Positions 33,116 through 47,414 of a stretch of DNA of 64,000 nt are shown here, one piece after another; within the stretch, counting starts at the first letter, position 1, and every line of letters begins with the position of its first letter. The notes below the pieces were generated by a model, which ran no database searches, was not told the DNA's origin, and saw only the letters and a list, made by a program, of their open reading frames with translations. The translations under genes were made by a program, and so were the position numbers. The DNA is from Campylorhamphus procurvoides (lineage: Eukaryota > Chordata > Aves > Passeriformes > Dendrocolaptidae), in assembly GCA_013396655.1 (NCBI GenBank), contig WBMV01008576.1, positions 801,406-865,405 of the forward strand, read 5' to 3'.

Positions 33116-33147
33116 GCACGTGCGGGGGAACGTGACCAGGGACGTGC
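33116..33147. promoter_or_regulatory. Three ACGTG motifs at exact 12-bp spacing
   Basis: ACGTG cores occur at 33118, 33130 and 33142. The first is part of the perfect palindrome GCACGTGC, an E-box. The surroundings are GC-richer (about 33090-33430) than the rest of the region, and CpG-containing 5-mers are otherwise rare here. ACGTG is the core of E-box, HIF and bZIP sites. Enhancer function is a guess. Confidence 0.3.
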
Positions 33148-33429
33148 ACCTCTGCCACTTGGAAGGCTGAGCTGGAGGGGAACAGCCTTGTGTGAGGTCC
33201 AGGCCACTGGCCAGGACTTGGACACACTGAGCAGCTGGGGTGAGCATTCAGTTCCTCAGGGTCTCTGGTGTCATTGTCACCTGAACCTTGATTTGTGCAT
33301 ATCCTGGAACAGACAAGCTGGAATAGAAGTGCCACACTCATCCTGCTTAACGAAACACAGCTACATTTTGTGATACAGTGGTGTCTCTGTCCTTGCAGCC
33401 ACCCCACCACCCTCTTCCCCTGTGACAAA

Positions 33430-36400
33430 CCCAGTGTGGATAAGGTGATCTGACATGGGATTTGGATCAGGATAAGTTTTTCTGGACATCCGATAGAAAT
33501 GGTTCCAGGCTGATGATTCTTCTTCCCATTTCACCTCTGCCTTCACTGCCTCTTCCCTGTGTGTGGTCAAACTGCATCTGCAGTGGGACTGCAGATGGGT
33601 TCTGGTCCCCACTTCTACTCTATGAGGATTTTTATGCCTGATTTACTCAGGGGTGCCTGGGACTCTTTTGATTTTGTTCAGGAAAAAAGCTTTTAGTAGT
33701 TTCTTCCCTTCTGCCTTTGAAAATAAAATTCGGTCTTGTTTGAAAAGAAATGGCACCATGGTTGAAGAAGCGGGAGAGAAATAAACCCCAGATACATAGT
33801 CTTCTAAAGATTATGTTTTTTGAGATTTTGGCCACAAGATAGAAGTTTCTTCAATTAATTTAGTTTCTAGCATAGAAACACGCTTAGGACAATGGTGGGG
33901 AACAATTTATTTTCTTTTATACTTTTATATTTAGGGTGCCAGTTGACTGTGTTGTTGCCTGGTAAGGACTGATCTCGGGAAAATGGAGGGGCAGAATCAC
34001 TAATGGGGAACTACAGAAATGGCAACAAACATACTAGGTAAAGGGGCTTTCAGCTTGAAAATGGGAAGCTGGAATGGTTAGTTTACTGCTAAATGTTTCT
34101 TTCAGAGTGGAGTGGGTCAGCTGGGTGAGAAGGTGGTGGCTGATGGTGGAAATGATGCTTGGTTAAAAGGAATAAGCTTCAGCATGAAACAGCTTGCTGG
34201 GGTCTGAAACTTGGCCGTTGGTGTTGAGTCATCTTGAGGTCCCATCTGACCCCAGTGTGAGCATGACTTTTATTCCTCTGGTGGGTAATTATGTCTCTTT
34301 CCTGTGTGAAGTCTGTGTTTCTTGGTTTTAATCTGTTTCTGGAAAACAAGCTTCATAAGATGTTTGCAAAAACCCATAAAGATGGGAATGATATGAAATG
34401 GAGCTATAGGGTAGTCAGAGGATGAGTCTGGATGTAAAATATCAGTGTGTCCCTGGTACTGTAAGGTTAGTGCTGTAGCAATACAAATTCTCTGTCTTTC
34501 TTTGTAATGGTTGAAGAATGTGTAAAATGCATCTCCTTTTTCCCCTCTTCCAGTGAGCCAAATGCAGGTTGTCTTTCCAAGTTCACCTGTGCCTGACAAG
34601 TGTGTTCTGGAACTGTGTAACTTCTGGAGCCTGTGGTCAGGTCATACATAGTTGCTACCAGGTTTAATGTTCTTGGATGACGTAGTTGTGAGCAAATATA
34701 ATACATTCGCTGACTGAAGAGAAAAAAAAAAAAGAGTTCTATAACTCTCCTTAACTGTGACCTGTATTTGTGTGGGTGTGCAAATGTGCTATGGAAAGCT
34801 ACAAATAAATTATATGGTGTTCCACTGAGCAGGCTTTTCTCAGTTACCCTAATGACTGATAGTATAGCTTACATATAAAACCCGTGGTCAGTTTGTAGCA
34901 TGCAATTCAGTGATGTGCAATGCAATTATTATTTGCAATGCAAAATTATCTTTAAAAAATCCAAACAAGGTATTTTCTTGAGTAGCTGCACACTCTGTCT
35001 CCTGTGCAGTCACGATAAATACCATTGTGTGACAGAGCTTATGATGAATAACCAGAGTGGCATGTCTCTAATTAATACAATGATGATTGTGTTTTCTTTT
35101 GATGTGGATTGAGGATTTGTGGGGCCGGCCTCAAAACCAGTCAGAGATGAGGGTTAGAATTAGCCCAACTGATGAACCCTCAGACTCTCGCGGGACTCTT
35201 CAATAGCTCCACATGGTTGTAGAGTGTCTGTAATTTTAAGAGATAGAAGCAGCTTCAGAAGTAATCTATAATACACTTTTAATTTCCATTTCTGAAGGTG
35301 CAAAGGTTGTGGTTGGATCTGCAAAGCGGTTGGTTCCTGTGAAATATAACGGTGATCATGGCAGCTTGGCTTCATAGCTCCTACGTACCCTTTCCATAAT
35401 AGCTGCTGTGTGTGTCCATCTGACTGAAGAAGAAGAAAGTGTGCTACAAATTTTAATTTTGTGAGCTACATTAGGAAGAGGAGAGAGTTTCACATTCTTT
35501 GTCTTTAAAATTTACAAATTCCTGTTCATAAATTTCTCATTTTGTTCACAGTGTTTTGACCAAAACAGTATAACATGAATCTAAAAACAACTATGCTGTA
35601 ATCACCTGGCCTTTCCTGAAGCTGTGATTTTTTTACTTAATAACCTTAGGTTTTAGGTTTTCCAGTTGAAATGCCCAGACCAGTTCCCTGGAGGCTGCGT
35701 AACAGATCGCTGCTCATAGTTCTCCTGGTACTTTGTGTCTTGCAGAGTGCCTCATTTTTCTTCTAACTGTATGACCTCTGTAGTTCCAAATATATACTTG
35801 TCCTCTATGACGTGTGCACATTCTAATAGTTGAGATGTTTCTCAAACTGTAAATGCAGTGTACGAGGGCTGTGCATGGGGAGGGCAGGAGGGATATTGCC
35901 CCCAGCTCTGATACCTGCTGCCTGCCTAGGTCACGGCTGCACTGGCTGTTGGCTGCCACCTCATGGTGCAAATACATGGTGATATTGTTATCCACTGCCA
36001 CCTTTTGATATTTCTGGTATAATTACCATCTGATATATTTACTATTAGATTTCACCCTCAATGTTTTTTAGAATTTTGAGAGATTTATTCAGTATTTGCA
36101 AATTTTTGTGGTTTCATCTTAACTTTGTGGGCATACTAACTCAATAAGTTTGCATAAAGCTATCAAATTTCTGTCATAAATCTGTGCTGTATCTCTTTAC
36201 TATTCCATATACTATTTACTATTTGAGTTATTTTAAAGTTACACAGCATTCTTTTGTAAAGTTAAATACATTTACTTTAGCATCTTTACATTTTCATCAT
36301 TCTTTTTCACATGTGTTTTTGTAGTAAGTCAGTAAAAATAATTTAGAAGATATAGTAGGGAATAATGCTGTGTAAAAAATAGGTAGATACTAACAATAAG

Positions 36401-39400
36401 GACTGGATAAATGTGATGAATTTCCCTTGAGGGCAACAGAAGTATGCTAGCTTATGTCGGTTGGAGGGGTTTTAAGTACACTAAACCAGAACTGTTTAAG
36501 CTGTGATTGATGTAAATCAGGCTCACAGCTCTGCAGAAAAAGGGCAATATCTCATAGCAAAGTTTTATTTGTTGATGCCTTTGCAAGAGTTCAATAGTAA
36601 GTTCTCTATCTGTTTTCCTTCTGGTTTACTTTGTCTGGTTGTGGACGCTGTGCTTAGAGCTGAGAAACACAGAACGTGCTTGTGGAGGGCATAGCAGCTG
36701 CAGAGATTTTATACTTCAACGTCTATGGCAACATTCCCGCGTTGAAAACTGATGGAAACAAACTGCTCTTTAGACTGCAGATACCTTGAGGAACATGTAG
36801 TTCTTGGCTGATTCTTGGGTAGTTTGCCACGAGAAATGTGTCATAGTTTTGTGGTATGACACTGAGAAAACCACCAACATTGTCTAAATCTGTGTGTAGA
36901 TGAAATTTAGTTTCTTATAAAAAACTGCAATGAGTACAAACTAATTTTGAAACTAGTTTATTTAAAGCCAAATGCACGAGGGGTGTGTTCATTACTTCTG
37001 GCTTTTCAACACCAAGAAATGCTTTCTCAGCTCTTGCACTCTTTATCATTCTGCCTCTCCTCCACATGCCATTCCCTACCTGTAAGTTCACGGCCCTCTG
37101 AATTTCAGTCCTGTGCCCAGGCTCACCCATTCTTCAGGGGACACAGGCATGTCCCCTTGTCCCGGCTGCCGATGCTCCATGCCTTTTCCCTCCAGCTGCC
37201 CTGGCTGATGCAGTGTTCTGTGCTTCTCCCGGGGGTCCTTAGCCATCTCAGGAGATCCTTGAGGGTATTGGCAGGGGCTGGGGAGTATGAAAGGAAAAAA
37301 ACCTTTGAGAATCAAATGCCTGGGTGTTCACAGTGTAAGCATACCAAGGAAAATTGGTTCTTTTCCTACCACTCTTTATGCCTAGGTGCTGTTTCTTAAT
37401 GGCAGCAAGTGAAATGTTTTTGCAATTGAGGCTGGACATTCTGTCAAGGCAGGTTATACATTTCAACCATGCTGAAGCAGATTTAAACATAATGGTGCAG
37501 CTTCCAAAGGCAAGTTTCTCATTTAGAAGAACAAGTCTGAACAGAAATAAATGTCTATGTGTGTTGTGAGATCCAGAAAGTAATTCAGGCAGACCTCTCT
37601 GAAATTTTTCTTTTTAAATAATCTCAGTATGCTGCAAAAATGACTTCCAATTCTTTGGGTTTCCCACAGGTTACAGCACAGAAAATCAATACTTTTTCAG
37701 CTAATGTCAATTTTTTCTGTTAAGGGATAAATGAGGAAGCGTGAAGCTTCTAGTCTCCTCTGACTTCTGTGTGCTTCCCAAGCACCTAATTTTAATTTAT
37801 CTTTATATGTTATATAGTGTGTATTTACTGCTTATCTTTTTATTCTGATTGCCAACCATTGCTTATGTTTATAAGGTAAATACTCATATGACAGAAAATG
37901 GTGCATTTATAAAGCCTTTGTTCAAGTACATCAAGTAAAAAGGGTGTTTTTTTTTTTAGGAAAATACTTTGTACAAAACTGAAAACAATCCCTAATATGG
38001 GTTAGTTTTCTGCTCATTTGGAAATGTGCTGGTTTATGTTATCTTTGTAATCACTGAAATATGTCAGTGTTTAAGTATTGGTACTTTGCAGGGTTTGGTC
38101 TTTAATTTTTACAAATTAAAATGTTATAAGGCAGAGTAGACAGTTTACAAATACTTTCAAATGCTGAACCATAAATATTTGAAAGGAATGAGCTGTAGGC
38201 TTCAAACTCATAGTTTGTTGTCTTGCTGAGGGTCTGACTGGAATGGTGGGGAAGCAGAGACCAGTGCCTTGGACAGCTGTAGAAAGTGGGGGTGGGGGAG
38301 GGAGAAAAGTAAATGTCCTAACTTTTCCAAATGCATGGGCAGAGCTCTGCTTTGTAGAATAGATGCAATTTTCCTGTTTCAGGTTGTTTGTTAAAAATCA
38401 GAGAAAATAAGGACGAATTTGAGATTTTTCTTTCCAGAACACTGTAATTTTCAACTGAATATTTCCAGCGTTTTTTTTTCCCCTCCTTGTTAATCTGCCT
38501 TTTAGAATTTTTAGAGTTGGGAAGCTGTCCCGAAACACTTATTTGTCAGTTGTCACTATGTAGCATTAATACAATTAACCTTACAAGTCCTTTTTTCTTC
38601 CTTAGCATATTTGCTTGATAGTCTTTCAAGAATCATTTTGCTGCTATTTTCTGTTGTTGCTTAATTTTGGAACAGGTATTGCATACAGCAGGGGAGTTTC
38701 TTTTGTGTAAATGGCTATGGGCATCTTGGCTGAGGTTACTGACATATATTTGGCTAAACGCTGACTTACTGGCTATTGTGAAGAACACTGAAAAAATAAA
38801 CTGAGTTACTTAAGAAAATTACTGTTGTCCTTACTGGTGGAGTGATCTCTGAAGGAAGAAAATAAACTGCAACAGACCTTCAAAGTCAATATTAAGATAA
38901 AATAAATGTCAGGGTTAACAAAATATTTTATAATGTTGGGCTATAAAACTGTCCTGAAGTGTCTAAAAAAAAAAAAGTGGCAAAGTTGAGTATCTTCATT
39001 CATTCACTGGCAATATACACATTAATGAAAAGTTTCAATTGAGAACCGCCAAGTCTCACTTTTGAGTAGAACTTGGATGCTACTCAAAATTCAGTTTTCT
39101 GGTGTAACTTTCTGAAGGCATATTTATTTGCAATAATGACAGTATTATGACCAGTGATAAAATATTTTTTGGGGATAACATCTATGTGTAAATAGATCAA
39201 AATATATTTTCACTGTCTAGATGACAGATGACTCAAAATCAATGCATTTTACGCTAGTGAGTTTACAAATACTGAGTTGCCCCAACCTGAGTTTATAGTT
39301 TGTGAATGGTAACAAGGAACAGAAGGAGAAATTTTATCTATATTTCTATTCTTATGGTATCTCTTATGGTTTTTAATATAGTAGCATTTTATCATCTATA

Positions 39401-39625
39401 CTTTTGGCATTAATCTTGATGTGAAATGTTTTTTCAGGACTGTTCTTATGCCTAGATGTTGCTGTCAGATAATGTTAGGAGATCTCTCAGTAACTAAGAA
39501 ATAAGGAACATTGAACAGGAAGCTTAAAATTCAACAGGAAGCTTAAAAAGGAGATGTTGAATTTCAAACCATGGGTTTTAGGGCATTAGAAGTTCAGAAA
39601 AAAAATGATGATTTGAGTTGCAACT
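33430..39625. other. Putative intronic DNA, nothing recognised
   Basis: Long AT-rich stretch with scattered open frames under 150 codons. The longest, 36947-37399, lies in a slightly GC-richer patch (about 37000-37270). No family resemblance and no recognised repeat. Confidence 0.45.
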
Positions 39626-39634
39626 TCTGACACA

Positions 39635-40032
39635 AATTGTGAGAGCTGGAGTACATCTGCTATGAAGAAAGGCTGAGAGAGTTGGGGTTGTTCAATCTGG
39701 AGAGGAGAAGGCTCCAGGGAGACTTCATAGCACCTCCCATTATCTAAAGGGAGCCTTTTTGCAAAAGCATGTGACAGGACTAAGGGGTAATGGCTGGAAG
39801 AGAGTGGATTAAGATGTAAGGAAAAAAATCTTCACTGTGAGGAGGATGGAGGCACTGGAACAGGTTGCCAAGAGAAGCTGTGGCTGCCCCGTCCCTGGAA
39901 GTGTTTGAGGCCAGATTGGATGGGGTCCTGAGCAACCTGGTCTAGTGGAAGGTGGCCCATAGCAGGGAGGTTAGAACTAGATGATCTTTATGGTCCCTTT
40001 CAACCCAAACCATTCTGTGGTTCTATATTTAG
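39635..40032 (+). mobile_element. CR1 LINE, 3' fragment of about 400 bp
   Basis: The longest modern CR1 copy in the window. It carries in order GAGAGTTGGGGTTGTTCAAT, GGAGAGGAGAAGGCTCCAGG, the GCACTGGAACAGGTTGCCAAG block, CTGTGGCTGCCCCGTCCCTG, GAGCAACCTGGTCTAG, and the tail CATTCTGTGGTTCTAT. It is 5' truncated and non-coding, as is typical of avian CR1. Confidence 0.96.
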
Positions 40033-40034
40033 GT

Positions 40035-43000
40035 CTTCATGGCCAGCAAAATACGAAGTGAACCCTTCTATTCCGTTGTCTGCTTTGGTGGTGGTACACA
40101 GATTTTCTGTTTCATAAATGTGTGATTCCTCTGAAGAAGGGAGAGGATGCTTGTGTTTTGGTCACCAGTTTTATTCATGCAAGTTTATCATTAGAATCCT
40201 GCCTATATTTTGCTGAATCTTCTTCTGAAAAATCCAAATTTGTCAGCGTCTTACAAAAGAATAGGAAACTCTGAGTGGGAACAGTGCTCCCTGATTTGTC
40301 AAAGTCAGTGAGCAGAGGGAGGCGGAATATTTAATGAACGCTGCTTGATTGGAGTTTGTCACAGCCAGCATGTCCTCTTGTCTCTGGCCAAGACCACAGA
40401 TAAAATCTTATGGCAATTGTTAACAGGAAAGGTGGAGGTATGGATGGAATCCTGGCAACTGGAGGATTTAATGATACAAGAATAAAGTCTGATGTCAACA
40501 TGAAAGGAAATTCTTACTGTCCTGTCTTGAGCATAAGTATATAGCCGACGGTAATAAATGTCTCCTCTTCAGGTTGACAGTTCTAATAGAACTGCAGGTG
40601 AATGTTGAGCTACTTCCTTCTGAGAAATCATGATGGCAGTAAATGAAAAAATGAGGTTTATGTTCAGCTGCTTACTGCTGGAGGTCTTTTTGTTATGTTT
40701 AACCCAGTGTTAATTTAGGTCACCCTTTAATCTAAGTAAAAGAGACCATGCATGCTTTCTCTCTTGTCTGTACAGATGTCTAGAGAATGTTGTTCATTTT
40801 GGTACTTGTGTAGTGTATGTAATTTCAGTTTATAATCTTTGATACAAGAACAACAGGGCTTTCAAAATAATTTGATAGTTTACACTATGTACTTATTTAT
40901 TTTGGGCATCCTTCTGTATTCCTACTGAGTAGAGTATCAAATCCTTAAAAAGTGTCTGTTTTATTGACAATCAGCATGGATACAGCAAGAGGTGCAGCAA
41001 GAGTCTGTAATTCTGTAATATTTCTGCCCTGTGATTTGAAGTGCTCGAGCAGTATCTTCCTTGAGTCCTCCTGAAGTAGATGAAGAGCTCTGTGTGCTTT
41101 AAACTTCGAGGCCTGCACATAAATACTGTACAAGCAAAAGTCTCTTCCAAAAATTAGCTCATAATTGAAAACAGAATGTAAATTGAAAAAACCCACAAAA
41201 GTTACTTTTTTTCTTTGTAACACCTAATTAGTGCAAGTAATGTTGTAACTTGTCATTTACTTGCATAGCTCTTCAGAAAATTAACACACTGCCAATAGTA
41301 GTCGTTGTAAGGACAAGTCTTCCTTAATTTTCCTGTTATTTATCTCCTGAATACAGTCCACAAATGTAATTTATTTTATTAATGTTTCAGAGTGCATAAT
41401 AATTAATAATGGAGAAATATGACTCCCATTGTCTCTTCCTCCAGGCTTAAATAATAATGTTTTGTCATATATATTTATATTGTGTATGTTAAAGCATCAT
41501 TATGAAATTGAAAATGCCTCTCAAGTGTGTTTTATGAAAGTCAAAAGCGCCTGAGTGATAATGGCAGGATGCCCCTGACCTTGTTATTGTATGAAGTGTC
41601 ATTGGTAGCATTTGAGAATGCAGAACATCCTGATAGTTGTCTATGATGTGGACCTCTCTGATGATCTTGTTCAAGTGTTCTCAGTGGTAAAATCTGCTTT
41701 CTTATGTTGGAGAGCTGGACTGCTTTCCTTGGACAGGGGGAAATACCTGGAAATATGAAACACATGGAAGGAGCCATCCATTCTGGAAGTAATAGAGGCT
41801 AAGAAAGTGTTTTTTGCAAGAAAAAACAACTGCAAGTACATGCAAATCTAGCTAAATAAACACTATATCAGAGCTTTCTGACTGGTTGTGGATAAATAAG
41901 TACATGAAATTGCTATAGTTACATCTTACTCTGTTTAGTGGGAGCTAAAGCTCAAGCTTTGGAAACTGGAATGATCTATGGGGAAAAAAAAGGTTATAGT
42001 CAAGACAGCATCCTTAAGAGTCCTGCTAATGGCTTTAAAAAGACTTTTGGTTCCCTTTTTTTCTCTTCTGGTGAAAGGTGAGCACATGATGGATACAGTA
42101 CATTGGGTCTGCTGGACCTGGTGTTCTGCCCTTGTCAGAACTGAAAGCTGAGAGCACAACATGCTGCTCTCACTAACACTTTCCGTCTGCTGCTGGACTG
42201 GGAAGTGTTGCGGGGAGCTCAAGGTACATCTTTGCCTTCCTACTTGGTCCAGTCACTTCCTAGACCTTAAATTTGGCATGTATATGTGCTTACTATAGTG
42301 CGCTAAAGTGTGTGGAGGTTTGGAGAAACTCAGGGAAGATAGACATTGCATCCAGGAATGTGGGCTGGTGAGTGTAGGCTGGAGAAACCCCTGTATTACA
42401 GGCCAGAGACTGAAGTGAAAAAAGAGTAAACGTGATTAAAAGGCTTGGGCAATTTTCTGCCCTTCTGCTTTGGTCTTAAAGGACCCAGTGTAAGTTTCTG
42501 TGTGGCTCCAGGGACAATTAAAACCAGAGAGGTTGAGGTGGATCTGCACCTCCTGTGAGCCAGGCAGAAAACAGAGAGAGACAGTACTGGGATCCACAGA
42601 AAGAAGTTTTGATTGTTGGATTAGAAAGATCCAACATTGTTAGTGAATTTGGATTAAATCTAACAAATACTTTAGTTAAAAGGAAAAATGGAGAAAATTT
42701 TGAAAAGCTGAAATTTTATCTGAATATAATTGCAATGAAGTGTTCATTTTGGTGTGTGTTGATGTTTAAATGGTCTTTTCCCCCCAAGTTGCTTGAAATT
42801 TCTCCTTTTTTCCTCTTTTTAGTCTCTGAACTAAAAAAGAAAAAAAACCCCTGCTTTTTATGCAGCCAAAGTAGGTTCCTTTTTCAGTTAAGGATTTGAG
42901 GTTTATGAAACATGTCAATAAACATGCCAAAGGAAAAACTTGCTTGTTCCAAAAATATAAGGCAGACTTTCCTAGTTAAAAAAAGCCAGCCCAGCATATG

Positions 43001-44670
43001 GTGTGGTTTTTTTAAGATGCAAAATATTCATATGCGGAGATGAACCCTCTGGAGGAACTCTGGGGAAGTAGCTCTTGCTCTTAAAGCTTCTGCCTTTATT
43101 TGTTTTAGCAGACATTCACTTTCTGAAAATTTTTCATCCCAGTCTCTAAAAGATGTTAATAATGTCCCGCCAAATTGTTGCTGACAATCTGTTTCTTGTA
43201 GGATACTGTTTTATATATCTATATCTATAAAGTTATAAATAGCTTTTTTTACATGTTTAATTTTTCAAGCCAGGGGAAACATTTGAGATTTGCTTTCAGC
43301 ATGAGTCTAGAATAACATTGTCATTGGCATAGTAGTTGTTATGGTCTTGTATGACAACTGTTGTACACATTATCTTACATGACTGTAGTTGCAGAATAGG
43401 TTGGGTTTTGTATGTGATTGACATGTTACTGCACACAGGGCTGCCTGGTGCATGCTTCTCAGTGTCTCACTTGCTGTAGCAGTAACCTGTGTTTGCTGCC
43501 CCTGTGCTACTGTGACCTTCATATAGACGAGCAAAAAAAATCCATCTTGTTTGCTCAGCATCCCAAAAGGCAATTAGGAATGGTTGCCCGAGCAACATAA
43601 CATCCTCATCGAATACCACAGGGATTTCTGCCTCTGTGCCCCCAGAAATGGCATGCTTCCATGCACAAAACAGTGGAGTCATGAAGGAATGTTGTTGCTT
43701 CCCATTTGTTTTCTATCTTTGCTTAGACTCTTTTCTGCTGAAGCAAAGGCACTGAGTAAACAGAGGAGAGAAAAAAAGGGCAACATGAACAAGGAAAGGA
43801 ATCCTATGGGAAAGAGGGGTGGGGATGCTCTGCATTCTGGATATGGGGACAAAGCAATGGAAAAAATCCAAAGATTGTCAATATGGAAGAAGCATTTAAA
43901 CAGAATAAAACCATTTAAAGAAGGAAAAAGGGAAAAAACATGGGCAATGTTGGAGGAGCAGTATAAAGGGGTAAAAATGGGAAATCTCTCTTTTTTTTTA
44001 TCTAATGGCTCTTACATTAAAACTGTATTAAGCGTTTTTATTAATGAGATTTGTCTTTGTTGAAAAATCTGTAATTCAGGCTTTGTTTTGTTTTTTTTGG
44101 TGTGTTTTTTTTTTTTTAATTATAAGGAAATCAACAGCCTTATTGATGCATTGATACCTGAGTATGTTTCCCTAATACAAAACCTACCAAAGATCACTTC
44201 TGGGTGCAGGTGGTTTATCGATCTTGTGTGGTTAAGGCCCACTTGTATTTTGCAGCCAACAGCACACAGGGGAGCAATATGGCTGGGATCACATCTGTCT
44301 GCCTTTTTTCTTCTCAGCTTGAATGAAGAGCTACGTATTTACAGCTAGGATAGCTGTGGGGAGGCCTTGGCACCCGTCCAGACAAAGGTCTCACACTCAC
44401 ATCTCTGCATCCATAGTGAGATGCTGTAGCTACTTTCCTGCTGTTAACCCACATAATTTTCCTTGTTTTTTACACATAGAGCCTGTGAATTCTTGGATCG
44501 CTTATATACTGTAGGAAGTATTTGTTCCATCTGTTCAGAGCATTTGAGCTTTATAACAAATTCAGAACAACTCAGAGGGTTAGATCTTGACTATTTTTAT
44601 TGGGTGGTAAAGAACTATGTGGAAAAAGCTAAGCTGTGAGAAGAGAATAACAACAAACTAAATAGGAAAT
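40035..44670. other. Putative intronic DNA, nothing recognised
   Basis: AT-rich. A purine-rich patch at about 43750-43980 supports a 159-codon open frame (43584-44063) that is lysine-rich and looks like a by-product of composition. A T-rich tract lies at about 44080-44120. Confidence 0.45.
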
Positions 44671-44677
44671 AATGAAT

Positions 44678-44737
44678 ATTGAAACTAGATGATTTTTAAG
44701 GTCCCTTCCAACCCCAGCCATTCTATAATTCTATTAA
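44678..44737 (+). mobile_element. CR1 LINE 3' tip
   Basis: Only the terminal 60 bases remain: AACTAGATGATTTTTAAGGT, CCCTTCCAACCCCAGCC, then ATTCTATAATTCTATT. A very short 5'-truncated copy. Confidence 0.88.
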
Positions 44738-44739
44738 AT

Positions 44740-46870
44740 ATCTTCTTGTGGTATTTTTCCTGAGAGGGGTGTATGTATTTCAATTTTAGCTACCTGAAGT
44801 CTCCTTAAGAGCACTTGGGTGCTGGTTTCTTCAGTTTGTACAGAAAGGTATTCCTTGGTAGTCTAGAAGTTTGTGTTCTCCTTTAACAGATTTTCTGCTG
44901 GTTAATTTCCTTATGGATGATGTAATCTTTAAGGCTGAGTTGGTTTCTTTTTCTTTCCAGTGGCATGATATGATTGGATCAATGAAATCTGTAACATTGA
45001 TGTGTGTTTTAATATATTAAATCTCATTAGTGCTGGTCACTGTAGTACTCTGCTCTGCCAGCTGCTTTTAATGTGGCTGCTACTGTCAGCAGTCACACTG
45101 ACTACAGCAGACTTGTGCATATGGAACTGGGTTTGGAAATCAGGGTGCACTGGCTTATAAGTTACAGGGCTCTAATGCCAGCCACAACGAAATTCATCTC
45201 CCTTCTCTGGACAGCTTAATAGTTGATGTGAATTTATTTTCTACTTTCATGGTGTCCACTTCTGTTCACATCCTATTTATATTATAACTTGACCAACAAC
45301 TCTTCATGTTACTGACTGATATTTTTTTAAGGCAGGGTGAGGATTTAGGAGGTTAATTTTAGGATTCACCAAGTTAAAACCAAAGTAAAATAGACTATTA
45401 TCTCTGAGATTAAGTAAAATGAAAGTACTGTGTTTGGTAATGCTGACCACAGAATAAAGCATCTCTGTTTATATAGAGATTTTTATTTATTAATTTGGAT
45501 GAACCACAGTATATTTCTAAAGTGTAGTTACAGATGGAATTCTTCCTATCTTTGTATAAATGTTATAAATAATAAGCAGAGAGACCCAGCATGATTTCTC
45601 TAATATTTAGGGAATAAATTTTACTGAACTGTTTCGGGGTTTTTTCTTTCTACCCTGGAATCAAAATCCCTTTTATGGTATATGCATGTAAAGATTAATG
45701 ATTTTTGTCTATTGACTAAAAAATAAATATGTATATGTAAGAAAAGAGTTTATTTACTGTTCAATACAAAAAAAAAGATCACTTTATACTTTGCAAAGCT
45801 TTGTATTTCATGGGTTGTTGAGTAAATTCTAACTGCTGTACCTAGAATTTCTTGTTTTAAACAATACATTCATTATAATCTCCTTATAAAAAAAGAAAAT
45901 GACCATTATGTAATTGTAGAACTCTCTTTTCCCCTCTTCCATTATCCCCTTTACATGCAGCCTATGTAATCTTACTTTCTATTCTTCTGATCCCATATTT
46001 CCCAGGAGATCTGTATGTATTATGATTTTTATTAGATAAAAGTAGAATTCCTGATACATTTTCTGTATGTCTGCTATTAACAAGATTGGGGAGGGCTGCT
46101 TTATTTATTTATTTGCTTGTATTCCCATGCTGGAGTGCCTTGTCATATGCAAGTCAAGTGGATTGGTGAGTCACTGTGATGTGCAGTCAGATTACAGTCA
46201 ACCTCCCCCATCTTACTCAGTTCTTTAGGGATATACGGTCACTGGTAATGAGTCATCTCTTAACTTCACTGATATATTCCTGTTATTTCTGAAATTTTGT
46301 TACTGTGGCAGATGTAGTACAGATACATAACAAAATAAGATGGAATGCATGCCATAACTGAAAGGTGCTACCTGGTTACAGAGTTTCTGTGTGCAGTACA
46401 GTTCAAGATACACTTTTAGGACTGACACAATTTTTTTTTTAATTGCTACATAATGAGTTTTTTAATTTGAAACCAGTCAAGGAACATACTGTTTTTTTAC
46501 AGGAAACTTTCAGAACAGAACTGCACTTTTACACTGGGGAATTTTTAAATTATAGGCAGATATCATGGTTGTCTTGCTTGGTCTGCTACATGATACAATA
46601 GAAAAATCTCCACTTCTAATTCCTGCAACAATTTAATTGATCTGCAGTGTACTATCTGCAGTAATTCTACTCTGCTTATACCAATTTCATTTAGAAACTT
46701 AACAGGACAGAAGCAGAAGAAACTGTTGCGAAATTTATGCATTAAATATGTAAAATTTTCCTAACAAGGGATGTTCTTAGGAACAGCAAGAAGGAAGATT
46801 GAATCCATTAAACATATAGCAGCTAACAAGGTGTTAGAAAGACAAATGACTTGTTGGTAGAATTGCCTTG
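44740..46870. other. Putative intronic DNA, nothing recognised
   Basis: AT-rich sequence without recognisable genes or repeats. Confidence 0.5.
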
Positions 46871-46879
46871 TTAACGTTC

Positions 46880-47412
46880 AGAACTTGACATGCTTCAGTG
46901 ATCTCAGACCTAGAGGTAGGTTAACAAAGCTTGGGAATAAGGATGTACCACTGATAGTGGACACAACGAATGCAGAATTTATGGGCCACAAGGACATCTG
47001 GCAGAAGTCCCAAGATAAGGAAGCAACTGCAGTGGTACTGAAATCGGCTCCAATTGAGTGAAAGCTGATTCCAAGAGAAGTTCACAACCACTGACTCACA
47101 GTCCACTGTCCCACGAATCCCACTGACTCAAATGAAGAAAAAGACTGAGCATGGGGACTAATTAGCAGGAGAAGTGAGAGAATCATTAACCAACAGAAGA
47201 CAGAATACTAATTAATAAGAGAACTATGTAACTTGTAGCCAGTGAATACTAGTTTCTTCGTTTGCTAAAAGGTATAAATAGTAAAAAGTTTTGATAGTTG
47301 GTGTGCTTGATTAGTGGAATACTACTGAGCACCCAGCTTTGTGCAACTCTGACATGAATTGTCAATGTCTCTCTCAAGTTTGTAATTACTGGTGTGTTGC
47401 ACACTGGGTAAC
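46880..47412 (+). mobile_element. Solo LTR of an endogenous retrovirus, ERVL-like
   Basis: Resembles avian ERVL-type LTRs. It has a U3-like part with GACTAATTAGCAGGAGAAG and AACTTGTAGCCAGTGAAT, a TATA box (GGTATAAATAG at about 47270-47280), and an R/U5-like part with GAGCACCCAGCTTTGTGCAA and TGTGTTGCACACTGGGTAACA. No retroviral coding sequence is seen next to it, so it appears to be a solo LTR. Ends are approximate: I did not identify a clear TG...CA boundary or target-site duplication. Confidence 0.6.
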
Positions 47413-47414
47413 AG

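Noticed and set aside
43584..44063. 159-codon lysine-rich frame
   Set aside because: Coincides with a purine-rich patch, lacks a good ATG context, and has no family resemblance.
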